Source: Nymphaea colorata
Lineage: Eukaryota; Streptophyta; Magnoliopsida; Nymphaeales; Nymphaeaceae
DNA length: 64,000 nt
NCBI RefSeq assembly: GCF_008831285.2
Contig: NC_045147.1
Location: 23,026,981-23,090,980 of the forward strand
Direction of reading: 5' to 3'
Numbering within the stretch: the stretch's first letter is position 1; each line of letters starts with the position of its first letter. Positions 32,704-45,156 of this stretch are shown here, in pieces. A model generated the notes under the pieces. The model made no database searches and was not told where the DNA came from. It saw nothing but the letters and a program-made list of their open reading frames with translations. Both the position numbers and the translations under genes were made by a program.

Positions 32704-35700
32704 GTCAGTCCTGTCACAGAATAGTATACCTCAATATGTTATGCATATTCCTTCAATGGCAGCATTTCTTTGCCCTTGGAAGTGGAAAGAGGCATTTAGT
32801 ATTTGAAAGTTTGTTTGACTAGGAAATCTTTATAATTGGTCCTTTGTTTTATGTAAGGCACCTGCATTTAGATGTGTACTTGTGAAATACGAATCTTATC
32901 AAGAAGATGCTTCGTATAAAAAGTTGTTTCCATTGGCATTTCACCAATACGATCCACCAGAACTGTCTTGATTTTCTTTTATTTTTTCCAATCGCATATG
33001 GCAGAACTTGAAACAAACAGTAGAGGCAGGAACCATCTAAAGGCGGAGGAAGTTTGAAAATGCACAATCATAAGAGCGGTATAATTTCAGAAAGGAACCA
33101 TTAAAAAGAGGAGGACAAAGAGGTAATCACGAGAGTCATAAAGTCTCAACATGTGCAATTAATTGAACGAAGAGTAATTCAGAGATTAACCATTAAAAAC
33201 AGTGACAGGAAGACGATTAAAAAATTGCAGAAAGTTTTAAATTCGCGCAATTAATAAACAGGGTAGACAAGGAGAGTAATGAGATTTGAATGAAACCTTT
33301 ACCATCTTAGGCTAAAAAGTGACTTGCCAAATTGATACTTGAGTGTTGAAAACAGTAACAGTCTTAAATAAGGAACAGAATTCTCAGTTTGAAAATTTCC
33401 ACTTGCTACTTAAAGATGGCTGCGTTGCTGTTCCTGCAAGTAATTGGCCAGCTATCTGTCATAAAGAATGAATTTAATAGCAAGCGGATTTCGATTCTAC
33501 ATAATTTCTAGAATTCAAACATTGTGCATGTGTGGCGGTTTTCGAAACGAGCAGATTGGCTGAAATGTACCTGCACAAGAATTTAGTTGCACATGTGATT
33601 TTGCATTTTTGAAAGCGGGAAAGAGATTAACATTTTCAGATGTATAAATGTGATTTGCAGTAAAGATGTCTCTCAAAATCTATAGGTTGCAAAATTTGTT
33701 CTAAACCTCCAAATAAACTGATCCAGTAATGCATCTCTAAGGAGTAAAATTTGTTAATCACATCTCGACAGAAAAATACTTAAAATAAAGGGTCAAAGTT
33801 TGATCTTTTAGATGTAGTGCTGAATTTTTGTTCAGCATGTTTTTCTTCCCCCTCCTCCGCAGGAATCCATCCTTCAGAAAGGAAAACCTTGAGCATGCCC
33901 AAACCAGCCTTGAAAGATCAAGCAGCAGAACGGGAGAGTTTGGATTTAATCCAAGATGATCACCTTCCTTGTTCAATTAAATCACATGGGATCCACTCTT
34001 TTTCTCTGCAAGTCCTTGCACATGGGATCCACTGTTGATATTTCTGATAGTGAGCAATTTTTCATGAAGGTTTTAACATGGGGTTTTTCTTTTTGCCCCC
34101 TCTCCCTTTGACAAAACAGAGGTTCTTCAATGAACTTTTTCTTGTGATCTGCAAAAGGGAGAATCAGAAACTAGTTCGAGTTACACGACCAGCGGTTGTA
34201 GCCTCATGCTCACGAGCAACGGAAGATCCTTCATGATGCAATTGCACAAAAATTGTCTTAAATTTCTAAAATTTATAGTTTATGGAATCTTATTTGCACA
34301 TCCAAACCAACTGATTCCAGTTCTAATTGGCGAGTTTTTTCTCAGGTATAATATGGTAAACTTGAAAAAAAAAAAGGATAAATTTTGAAAAAATTAGAAA
34401 AACTAAAGTAAGGAAAAAATGAAATAAAACATAAACATAAAAAAAATAAGTAGATTTACAACAAATAAAAAAAAAAAAACAATTCATCATTAAAAAACGT
34501 GAAAAAGGAATAAAAGGAAAAAGGAAAAACACGTGTTTCTTTCTCTCTTTTTTTATTTTAAAGTTTTTTTATTTACCGCATTTTTTCGTCTTAAAAAAGA
34601 AGTGTTTTTTTTTGTGTGACTATGATATCCGTAATAAGACTTAAACTTTCATCCTGAAAATGAATTTGCCTGTTGCGACTAGTTGCCCAAGAGATCACTC
34701 ATCCACATGACTAAGAAAATGCACTTCAACTTTTGAAGTGAAGAAGGTGAAGACTTATAACTCTCAGGATCAGAATTTGACAGGATATGCCCAAGGCCTT
34801 GCATTGAACAGGAAAGGCCCATTGATCTGCCTAAGCTCTCCCGCTCGCTCCTCAAGAGATCATGTCTGCCAAATCAAAAGCGGTCAGCAACCTCCACCAT
34901 CCATGTTTTTATGATAACTGTTATGATTGCAAACATAAATCAATGCATGTAATTTTGGTGGGCTTCATCACCCCATCATCTGTCATGAAAGTGATTGGAC
35001 GGGATGAAGTATGGTGAGGATGTAGGATTATTTTTCAAAAGAGATTGGCGCTCAACCCGAATTTCTCTCCCATTTTTTACATGTTCCTCGTTATTCTCGC
35101 ACCTGAGATGCAAACAAATCACATAACAAAAAAATTTCATCCTCAAATTGCGCGAGAAAGAGAAAATTCCGAGAAACTATCAGGAATTGATGGGACTCAG
35201 GTGCCAATATCGTCGTCACAGGACGGGAGCAGAATTCATTCTCCAACGACAATCAGGTGTCGAAGTTTCGCTCCGTTCATCCAAGGAGCGGAAGAACGCA
35301 TCCACCAGACGACAAATTCTGTCACTGTATATGCATATGAACCGTAATCAGGGCCACCATTTATGGTGGTAGCCAGTCTTGGTCAACGGAGTCTGCTAAC
35401 AATCTTCAGTCTTTCAAAGATAATATAAATTTCAAGTTTTGATAAAAACAGGAGTTAGGCGTTCTGTTTCCATACTGACCCAAATCTGTCACTAGTTATC
35501 ATGCGGATCATACCTCAAGGATCAGACAAAAGTGTTTGTACTAATGCTGGTTTTGAGGGTCTTGGTGTTGATCTTAAAACAGGGAATGTGCTTGCCCATT
35601 TTAGAAACACAAAATAAGTTTTTATTCGGGAACCCACTTTTTCCTCTGAACTCAAGGAACACTACCCACTTTTGAATTTCATGAGTTGGATGTTCCTTTC

Positions 35701-35850
35701 AACTCCCAAATTTTAGATCTGACTTAAAGATTGGCATCTTATGAATTTTCTTAGAATCATCACGTGTGAATGCTGATAGATGGGGCTGACGTATGTGTCA
35801 AGAATTTCTTGTGGGACATAGACCAATATGCACCGACAGTACATTTTAGC
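32704..35850. other. Intergenic between EXPA copies 6 and 7
   Basis: Very AT-rich with poly-A/T tracts around 34360-34620. No gene is supported, and I see no paired CATGTG module before copy 7. Confidence 0.5.
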
Positions 35851-35852
35851 AG

Positions 35853-35861
35853 AATAAATAG
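35853..35861 (+). promoter_or_regulatory. Degraded TATA position of EXPA copy 7
   Basis: AATAAATAG stands where the other copies have TATAAATAG. The downstream CCCCCTTTGCCTAGCACAAG leader motif is intact. Confidence 0.5.
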
Positions 35862-35972
35862 AGGACCTAGTCCCCCTTTGCCTAGCACAAGCAAACACAT
35901 TCAGACCTCTTCTCACTGTCTCTCTAAACTTGAACTCTTGTTCTGCCATTCCTCAAGAAGAATTCGGTCGAA

Positions 35973-37086
35973 ATGGCTGCACTAATCACGTCCCTGGCTA
36001 CTACACCAGCTTCTTTCTTCCTCTTGATCCTCGTGTTTGCCTTTTCTCCTGCTGGCTCCTCTGCTGACTATTGATGGCAGAATGGCCATGCAACTTTCTA
36101 TGGTGGCAGTGATGCAACTGGGACCATGGGTAAGTGTGAGCCTCATCCAATATTGAGCGGCTTTCACTACTCTTTTGAGTCGTTTGAGAACCAAAGAAAT
36201 TCAAATTCCTGAAAAGGGCCTTTGTAAAATTTGTTGGTAACTTAATGTTTTTGTGACGGTTCATATATTTGTGGTCATGATGATTCTCATATTTGATGTG
36301 CAATTCTGCAACAGGTGGAGCTTGTGGATATGGCAACCTGTACAGCCAGGGCTACGGCACAATGACCGCTGCACTCAGCACTGCATTGTTCAACGATGGC
36401 CTCAGCTGCGGGTCATGCTACGAGATGAGGTGCAACGACGACCCCAAGTGGTGCCGGCCTGGCAGCATCACGGTCACCGCCACCAACTTCTGCCCGCCGA
36501 ACTACGCCCTGGCTAATGACAATGGGGGGTGGTGCAACCCTCCCTTGCAGCACTTCGATTTGGCAGAGCCTGCTTTCCTGCAGATCGCCGAGTACAGGGC
36601 CGGAATTGTGCCGGTGGCATTCAGAAGGTAAGCAACTCGACCGATTGGTTCTTCGATCAAGCAATTTCACAATTCTTATTGTTCTGCTATCACAAGTACT
36701 ACAAAATACACCTTGTGAATCAGAAGTTCCTGCTAACGATTCAGATTTTATATGTTCTTTTGTTGGCTGTTGTTCTCAACAGGGTTCCATGTGTGAAGAA
36801 AGGAGGAATAAGGTTCCAGATCAACGGCAACCCTTACTTCAACCTGGTGCTCATCACCAACGTGGGCGGCACCGGAGATGTCCATGCGGTGGCCGTGAAG
36901 GGGTCGAGAACAGGGTGGCAGCCCATGTCAAGGAACTGGGGCCAGAATTGGCAGAGCAACTCTTACCTCAGAGGTCAATCCCTGTCCTTCCGGGTCACCA
37001 CCAGCGACGGCAGGACCGTCACCAGCTACAATGCTGCGCCTGCAAATTGGCAATTCGGGCAGACCTTCGAGGGCAGCCAGCTCTAG
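35973..37086 (+). pseudogene. EXPA: Alpha-expansin with premature stop, EXPA copy 7
   Basis: Exons would be 35973-36129, 36315-36627 and 36783-37086 (257 sense and nonsense codons plus the final stop). Codon 34 (36072-36074) is TGA where all other copies have GGA, the glycine of DYGWQ, so translation should end just after the signal peptide. Everything downstream is intact: splice sites, cysteines, [20 protein letters not shown] and the end EGSQL. Restarting at a later ATG would lose the signal peptide. A single substitution in an otherwise open gene suggests very recent inactivation, an allele-specific null, or a base-call error. Other oddities are [14 protein letters not shown] and GGTGD. 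It belongs to subgroup B with copies 8 and 9. Confidence 0.85.
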
Positions 37087-37205
37087 ACATAAATACATGG
37101 ACATGCACTATTGCCGGAATGCACAGCATAGAGACGCATACATGTTGGCGAGTCTGTCTGTTCAGTCGAGAGAACAAACGTCGGGGTCAAGAATTGCAGA
37201 GACAG

Positions 37206-37245
37206 GACCATGGGAGCTGAGGTGGTTGCACATCACCCGCTTGTC
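37206..37245 (+). promoter_or_regulatory. Decayed 3' hairpin element of EXPA copy 7
   Basis: The core GCTGAGGTGG and CACCCGC are kept, but the outer stem is reduced to GAC with GTC. The decay fits loss of function of the gene. Confidence 0.45.
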
Positions 37246-40200
37246 ATATATATATATATATAATTCTTTTGGTAGAACATGTCGGCCTTTGAATGAGCTA
37301 GAATAAATCATCAAGGGGAAGTTTGATAATTGCTTGGATAGTTCATCAGCGAAGATAATGAGTGCATTGTAACAGAGACGTTTAAATGTTAAAAAAAAGA
37401 AAAAAGAAAATCTTTGTTAGATTTTCCAAATCAAATATCGAACTTGAAAAATCCCGATCGAAAATCCAAAGCTTTTTATTTGCTTTCGAATCAACTCATC
37501 AAAAATTGATTGAATAAATAAATGCAAGCTTCTTCAAGGGTTTGGATTTGTGAGCATTCGCTGTAAGTTTCACATCCACGGCAATAATTGAATCCCTTTT
37601 CTCAATATGTGAATTGAAAAAAGAAAATCCATTATTTGAATATCATGTATTTTATCTTTTAGAGAAATGCTTGCTAATGAATAAGCCATAAAAGTTGTTT
37701 AACAAAAAGATTTGATATGCTTAATAAAATATTAGGCCGGCAACAAAATCAAAGCAATATATCTAAATCGGTAAGAGGAGTTCCACAACACAAGCGTAAT
37801 GTTTTGTGAATCAATCCTAAAAAATTGAGTAGATTTGGTTTTGTATATTAGTTCCATCAATATGGCAATTGACTTCTATTCTTTAATTTAAAAAGTTGGT
37901 GATTGAAATCTATTATTTAATAGAAAATCTTTTTTTTTTTGTCAAAAAGAGTCCTCTGTCCTTGACCAACTTCCACTTGAAGGGGCTTAAGTCCTACTCC
38001 TCCCCATAAACACTGTGAATTTTTTTTTTCTTCTTAGCTGAGCTTAGAGAAATGGTAACCAAATTATCACTACACAAACTGGTGTCTGGATATCAACGTT
38101 GTTAAGGTAATTGAAAATCAAATCCAATCAGACCTTCTTTGAATCAATAAATGGCTGGGATTGAAGGGGCACATAGTATATTTCGCATGATAATTCTTTT
38201 ATTTTATATTCTCAATTTCCTTTTTCTTGGCTTGCGTTTATTTGCTCTATGAATTTTTACAATACGAAATTAAATTTATTTTATTTTTTATCCAATTCAC
38301 AAATGGTATCAATTCTATCTCAGTTCAGACAATTTTCCGAATGTTAGGCTCACAGGATGAACTGATTTGGAAGCCAAATATTCTAATAAAATTCCCCTGA
38401 ACTTATCAACTGATCTCTCAAGCCTAACCCATTAATATTATCCACCACTACTAGAGCATGAGCTACGTGCATCATTGATATTTGTCATTCTGAGCTTCAT
38501 CTTTTCTTAATATGATAATATGTTCGTATGACGTTAGTGAGTCCGATTCTCCTTCGCCACCCTTTCAAACTGAGATAGCCAAACAATGAAATTGAGTTAA
38601 TCGTGTTGAGAAAGGCAGGTGCATTCCGGCAAAAGAAATAAGGAGGTTTTCCTGTGAAATTTGACGCAACTGCTTTGACCAGCGGCTGGTATACGGTCGG
38701 TCCCTGGTTCCAATTCTTTGCACAAGTCAAAGCAAGGCTAGGCTACAAGAATAAGTGTCAAGTTTATAAGAATTTGGCTATAGCTTTTGAAGTTTTAAGT
38801 TCTAGGGGGAGCGACAAAGTCTCGCAGCCTAAGTTTAGCTTCCCAGAGCTATAAATTGAAAAGAAAACCAGCTATTCTCTAGGCAGCAACCACTGTTTGG
38901 GTAGGAAGGAGCAAAGTAGGCCTTGGGAAAATAAAAGAAAGAGTTTATATGGAGCGAACCTGGTTAGTCACAGTAAGTACACTTGGCCTTTACTTAAAAG
39001 CCGCAGTGTAACTAGTTCTCTATATTTAGCCGACAAAATGGAAATATATAACAAAATTTGAAGACAAGAACTCCAGAGCAGGCTAGTCGCCAATCCCTAA
39101 AGATAAGTCCAACAACGTGGTGTGGAGGTTTTGGTCCTGGTTTGTTTTTATGTTCCCCAATCCCATCAATTTCAAACACCATTGGATTACCTTGGTAGGT
39201 ACGCAACCGAACCGACTTTTCCGACCCTAATCCACCATTTATGCAGTGATCTATGATGAAAGGGACGTGGTTACGTTCAAAGCTATAGTTGTTTTGAACT
39301 GTCAATATCATGGAAAGATGTTTGAAATGCATCTCCTCATTAGGGGAAGGGATGGATTTGGCATTTTTGCGGTCTCTTTCTTCTCTTAACCTACTTGTCA
39401 GTCTATTCATGAATCCTCGCCCTGAAAACTTGATTAAACCAGAGTATCCACGCTCAAATTTTGGTTTTATAACAAGGTTAAGACATAAATATTCGAATGT
39501 TAATTTGAAGAGTTTAATGGTAATTATCTTGAAACTATGTATTTCCTTAGTCTTATATAATTTATACATACCTTGCAATATTTTGAAGTGCATGGAGGCA
39601 AACATCTCATTTTAGTTTTGAGTTGTCAGATTTTAAAGTTTTTGAAATGGGTAGGGTGGACCGGGTCGAGTTACCAAACAGCCTAGTTCATACCCTTTAG
39701 TTCAGACTCAAGCCCTAGGCCAAGCCCAAGCCCATTTTCCAACATTTGTTTCGAAAATATTTCATCTTACCTCTCAATTTCATTTTGAAAATAAAAGTTT
39801 TTAATTCAAAAAAAAGGAAAAAAAAGAGAGCTAATTTTTCTTGGCAAAATCGCAATGTGACCTTCATGCAGTGAAACGTATAAATTGGCTGTCTCATCAA
39901 TTTACTTGGGTGCCCAGACACACATATATGAAATGTTCACAAAAAATATTCCTATTCATCTCTACGATTTAATTTCTCCCGCAACTTCATCTCATCACAT
40001 GACGAGAAGCAGATTTTCAAAATGTTTCTGTCGTTCTTCTTGTGATGAAAGGAGACGGATGACCGTCCTCACGTCAATCAAGGGGGCGCCATTAATGGGG
40101 AGTCAAGCTTACCAGCTGCCGACGATCATCGCATGCATCGAGCAACCTTTTCCTCAAGCAACTCAAAGTCCCAAATTCCAAATCTTGACCAAGAGTTTTG

Positions 40201-40480
40201 GTTTCTCACTTTCACATTGATCGGACCTAAAAAAACAGGCCCCTAATTACCATAAGACTGCAGGGCCCATAGAAAAGGCTAATATTAATTTCATGATCCC
40301 GCATTTCATGATTCTGATTGATCTGAAAACACGGAATGTAGTGGTTGGGTTGAAGAACGCGCGAGATGATGCAGTTGTGAGCCGAGAACAAGATTACACA
40401 TCGAAAGATGGTTCGATCTTTGCCAAATTTTTCTTGTGGGCAGGTGCCGATGTGGGCCAGAAGCTCCTCTTTCTTAGCAA
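37246..40480. other. Intergenic between EXPA copies 7 and 8
   Basis: AT-rich. The longest unexplained open frame of the window (39012-39605, minus strand, 197 codons) lies here. It has no recognisable domain and is not called as a gene. Confidence 0.5.
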
Positions 40481-40489
40481 TATAAACAG
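40481..40489 (+). promoter_or_regulatory. TATA box of EXPA copy 8
   Basis: TATAAACAG, 119 bp before the ATG, followed by CCAGCCTTTGCCAAGCACCA. Confidence 0.8.
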
Positions 40490-40599
40490 AGCAATCTCCC
40501 AGCCTTTGCCAAGCACCAGCAAGCTCAGTAACCCAAGTACTACCTTTCCATCTCCCTACACTACACTTCCAGCGGAATTGCTCTGTTTTGAGAGTTGCA

Positions 40600-41602
40600 A
40601 TGGCTGCTCAGAACTTCCCCACACCTAAACGAGCTTCTGTTTTGCTTCTGCTCCTCGCGTTCGCCTTTTCCTTTACTGGCTCCTACGGGGACTATGGATG
40701 GCAGAGCGGCCATGCCACATTCTATGGTGGTAGTGATGCAACGGGGACGATGGGTAAGGCTCTGAGTGTTGCTTCTTCTGGCAGTATTAAGCCTTCTTAG
40801 ATTTGATGAAATTGAAATTGCTGCCGTAGATTGCTGCGTTTCTTGTGATGACATGTGATTGTTCATATATTTGATGTGTAAAACCGTGGAACAGGAGGAG
40901 CTTGTGGTTATGGAAACTTGTACAGCCAGGGCTACGGCACGCTCACTGCTGCACTCAGTACTGCCCTCTTCAACAATGGCCTGAGTTGTGGCTCCTGCTA
41001 CGAGATGAAGTGCAACGACGACCCCAAGTGGTGCCGGCCGGGCACCATCACGGTGACCGCCACCAACTTCTGCCCGCCGAACTACGCCTTGGCTAATGAC
41101 AATGGCGGGTGGTGCAACCCTCCCCTGCAGCACTTCGACTTGGCCGAGCCTGCTTTCCTGCAACTTGCCGAGTACAGAGCCGGAATTGTTCCAGTAGCAT
41201 TCAGAAGGTAAGAAGGCAGTAAAGTCCTCGTCCGTCAACAGACCAGATTTGTCTGAAAGAAGAACAAGTTGTCATAATGGGTTTGTTCTGATTAACAGGG
41301 TTCCATGCTTGAAGAAAGGAGGAATAAGGTTCACCATCAACGGCAATCCTTACTTCAACCTGGTGCTGATCACCAACGTGGGTGGCGCAGGGGACGTCCA
41401 CGCCGTGGCCGTAAAGGGGTCGAGAACAGGATGGCAGCCGATGTCCAGGAATTGGGGACAGAACTGGCAGAGCAACTCCCACCTCCAAGGTCAGTCCCTC
41501 TCCTTCCGGGTCACCACCAGCGACGGCAGAACGGTCACCAGCTACAATGCAGTGCCTGCAAATTGGCAATTTGGCCAGACTTTTGAAGGTGCCCAGCTCT
41601 AG
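40600..41602 (+). CDS. EXPA: Alpha-expansin, EXPA copy 8
   Basis: Exons are 40600-40753, 40895-41207 and 41299-41602, giving 256 aa. Signal peptide is leucine-rich, about residues 1-30, ending SYG before DYGW. Domain 1 has [10 protein letters not shown] (shared with copy 7), [25 protein letters not shown] and HFD. Domain 2 shows the subgroup B residues INGNPYF and HAVAVKG, with SNSHLQGQS in place of SNSYLNGQS, and ends EGAQL. The PCLKKGG segment is unique to this copy. Introns are 141 and 91 nt, and intron 2 is of the conserved type found in copies 2-5 and 9. Confidence 0.95.
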
Positions 41603-41639
41603 TACTTAGAAAATACAGACAGCGAAGGAGTTCGAAGTC

Positions 41640-41684
41640 ATGGCCGTGAAAGCTGAGGTGGACTGTTACCGCCCGCTCGGCCAT
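41640..41684 (+). promoter_or_regulatory. 3' hairpin element of EXPA copy 8
   Basis: ATGGCCG pairs perfectly with CGGCCAT (7 bp). The inner arms are GGTGG and CCGCC around an ACTGTTA loop. It begins about 38 nt past the stop. Confidence 0.65.
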
Positions 41685-43989
41685 ATCTGTTACAGACACT
41701 TAAAACATACATAAGCCATTGTTTCCATCTTACAAGTCCTCGGCGCTTGTAGGGAGAAGATGAGAATCGTGCAGTTCCATATAATGCTAGCTCTCTTATC
41801 GCATATACCAATATATTCTTGTATCATGTAATTGACTGATTACATTAATATGCCTTTCTGTTTGGAATATGAATATGCTTTTCTGTTTTTCAACAGTACA
41901 CTGGACTGGTTAACCTTGATCATACCAACTGATGATGAACAGTAAGATTTTCAGAAGTTAAAGCACTATCGCTACTCATGTTTGAATCCTTTTCCCCGCA
42001 TGACATGCACTCAACCGGCTCCGTGCCCCCTTTCACATCAAGAATGCCTCTTCCTATTAATAAACTTTTGAGCCTACGATGGCTTGCTTATAAGCTGATC
42101 AAACAAACAACCGATACAACTGTTTGGAATGTAAATATTGACGTCCTCGCGCTTCTCAAAATTTGAGGAAAAAAAAACTTATGCTTTCGTTAAGAAAATG
42201 ACTGAAAACTTGAGTAAGTTTACAAAAGCAAGCGCCTCAGATTTTAAAATCGGTAACATCCCAAGGTCTAATTTTCTATCAGTGAAACACCCGCTTCTTT
42301 TTTCTTCTTTGAACCGGCAGGGAGCGATGGCGGAGGAGCTCGAAAGGAAATTGTGAACAGTTGGTCAATAGTGTTCAAACTTTATAGTCTCCTTTTTATT
42401 TTTGAAAAGGAAAGGAACATTGGAGAATGAGAATGTACAGGCATATGTCCTAAGTTGGACTGGGAGACTTCGGAAACCTTTATTTACCATTCACCTTTTT
42501 GAAACGTCTGAACAAACAAAGAGATAGCTCATAGCAACTTCTCAGGAGGAGGGGTTGGTGGTGAAAAAAAAAAGGCATGAAGGGTATTCTGTTATATATA
42601 TATATATATATATAGAAACGGGCTAAAAAGTAACGTTTATTTTTCTGACTTTGTGTAGAGAGACTTCAATTTTTTTTCAACCAAGGTGTTTTATCACCAA
42701 GGAAGTTGGCTTAATGGACGGAAGGGAGGGGACTGGTATGTGGTTAGTCTCTTTTTCATGATGGAAACTAAGCAGTATGATGAAATACTCATTGTGCTAA
42801 ACTATGAAAAGTGCTTGCATAATTTTGGGCCCTAGCATGTGGCCTCATGTTTCTTATAAAATATAACCTGTTCGACATCTCATAGGTCATGACGTACAAG
42901 TGAAAATACAGAGCCGGACGGGGTCTGCAGGCATGCCCCCTCAACCTGAAATTTTGAAAAAGAAAAATAGCTTGCAAATATTTTGAAAACTTTCAACTTA
43001 GCCTTATAAAGATTTTGAAAAAAATAAATGCGCCTCAGTGAAAAGTTTTCAGAAGTTTTACTCCTTTTGTGTTTCACTATATTCGCCCCCCAAGACAAAA
43101 GTTCTAGAACCCAGTAAGAATTAGTTCCTAAACTAAATAGGTAGAGGGTTACGGGTTCCTTAAGGCTGACATATCGCACACTTTGAATCGGCCGCTAATT
43201 TGATTCACATTGGCCTAATCCAAGCCAATTCCGGCGACACTGGCTCTCATAAAAAAAGTCAGATGTAACCAATTATAATTTTAATTAATCAACATACTCA
43301 GTTCATGCATTCATTGGAGAAAGACTCTGCTTTCTCTTGATGATCTACGAAATATGAGATGGATATCTAATGGTGACAACCGTTTTTACGATTTTGGAGT
43401 TTTAGCAGTAATTATCGAAAAACCAGAGGAGCTTTCCTATCAGGCTCACCTACGCCGGCCGCCCTTAGATCAGATCTCATTTTGATATCCATCAGTTAAG
43501 CAATGAATGATGGAGAAGGCCGTGCCGTTTTGGCAGTGTGGGAGCCATCAAAATGTCAATCCCAAGAAAAAGTTTTGTGACTAAAAAGATCGCCTGGGGA
43601 AAGGAATTTTGTAGAGGAGGGAACTTTGATAGTTACAATTTTCATTCTTTCGATGTCAAAAGAGAAGGAAGAAAAGATGTTCACCTTCGGCGAAAAGCTG
43701 GAATAAAGGAAACAACCTACCATAGATCCACCTTAATCAAGGGCAACATTCATGGGCGCGAGTCATCGACAATGACGTCTGCCGACCTTCTCTCGATCTC
43801 TTTCGCTCTACTTTTCAAAAATCTCAATGACCAAGTTCCACATCTTGACTGAAATGGCAGTTTTTGGTGTCTCATTTTCATATTGACCCAAGTGCTTCTG
43901 TTTGTGTGGCCGGGCAAAGAGGAACTTCATGAAAATCTAAATCTACTCAAGTTGATCTTTTGCCGTTGAATGGGTCCAGGGGCTTACAG
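41685..43989. other. Intergenic between EXPA copies 8 and 9
   Basis: No gene is supported. An (AT)n run lies near 42593-42614. The region immediately upstream of copy 9 has no paired CATGTG module. Confidence 0.5.
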
Positions 43990-43998
43990 TATAAATAG
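43990..43998 (+). promoter_or_regulatory. TATA box of EXPA copy 9
   Basis: TATAAATAG, 110 bp before the ATG, followed by CTCCACCTTTGCAGAAGCAC. Confidence 0.85.
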
Positions 43999-44099
43999 AG
44001 CGCCCTCTCCACCTTTGCAGAAGCACAATAACTCGACTTCTCCTTGTACGCATATAAATTGAGCCTTTGCTCTCTGCCATCCCTCAAAAGGGAGTTGCC

Positions 44100-45070
44100 A
44101 TGGCTGCTTTTAAGTTCTGCACAACTAAACAAGCTTCCTTCTTCCTCTTCATTGTCTGGTTCGCATTCTCTCCTACTGCCTCTTATGGCGACTATGGGTG
44201 GCAGAGCGGCCATGCCACGTTCTATGGTGGTGGTGATGCAACTGGGACCATGGGTGTGTCTTCACTCTTGTTCGAGCATTGACTTTTCGTGCATTCAGCT
44301 TCTTGTTAATGTTGCCTTGTATCATATCTTATGGTGGTATTGATGTTTTTGTGTAATTGACGAACAGGGGGAGCTTGTGGATATGGCAACCTGTACAGCC
44401 AGGGGTATGGCACACTGACTGCTGCACTCAGCACTGCTCTGTTCAACGATGGCCTCAGCTGCGGGTCATGCTACGAGATGAGGTGCAACGACGACGCCAA
44501 GTGGTGCCGGCCGGGCAGCATCACGGTCACCGCCACCAACTTCTGCCCGCCGAACTACGCCTTGGCTAATGACAATGGCGGGTGGTGCAACCCTCCCCTG
44601 CAGCACTTCGATTTGGCAGAGCCTGCTTTCCTGCAGATCGCCGAGTACAGGGCCGGAATTGTGCCGGTAGCATACAGAAGGTAAGAAGGCAGTCCTTGTC
44701 TGTTAGCACACCAGATTTGTCTCAAAGAAGAACGAGTTGTCTTAATGGTATTGTTCTATTTAACAGGGTTCCATGCGTGAAGAAAGGAGGAATAAGGTTC
44801 ACCATCAACGGCAATCCTTACTTCAACCTGGTGCTCATCACCAACGTTGGTGGCGCAGGGGACGTCCATGCGGTGGCTGTAAAGGGGTCGAGAACAGGGT
44901 GGCAGCCCATGTCCAGGAACTGGGGACAGAACTGGCAGAGCAACTCTTACCTCAGAGGCCAGACCCTCTCCTTCCGGGTTACTACCAGCGACGGCAGGAC
45001 CGTCACCAGCTACAATGCAGTGCCGGAAAATTGGCAATTTGGCCAGACCTTCGAGGGTAGCCAGTTCTAG
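44100..45070 (+). CDS. EXPA: Alpha-expansin, EXPA copy 9
   Basis: Exons are 44100-44253, 44368-44680 and 44767-45070, giving 256 aa. Starts MAAFKF; signal peptide is about residues 1-30. Domain 1 is complete with HFD and all cysteines but has CNDDAKWC (others DDPKWC/DDPRWC) and ends AYRR in place of AFRR. Domain 2 carries subgroup B residues INGNPYF and HAVAVKG, plus NAVPENW and a final EGSQF. The intron 1 donor is GTGTGT, weaker than the GTAAGT of most copies. Copy 9 is the right-hand end of the array; the gap to copy 8 (3.5 kb start to start) is the smallest. Confidence 0.95.
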
Positions 45071-45156
45071 ACAAAGAGAGATTAGACAAGCATACACGCA
45101 TTGTTGGTAGAGAATGAGCGAGAGAAGAGAGAGAGAGAGAGAGAGACATTGTATGT

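Noticed and set aside
35973-36129. Possible stop-codon readthrough or selenocysteine at the TGA of expansin copy 7
   Set aside because: The context after TGA (TGG) is not a known strong plant readthrough signal, and land plants lack selenocysteine insertion; a simple substitution explains it.
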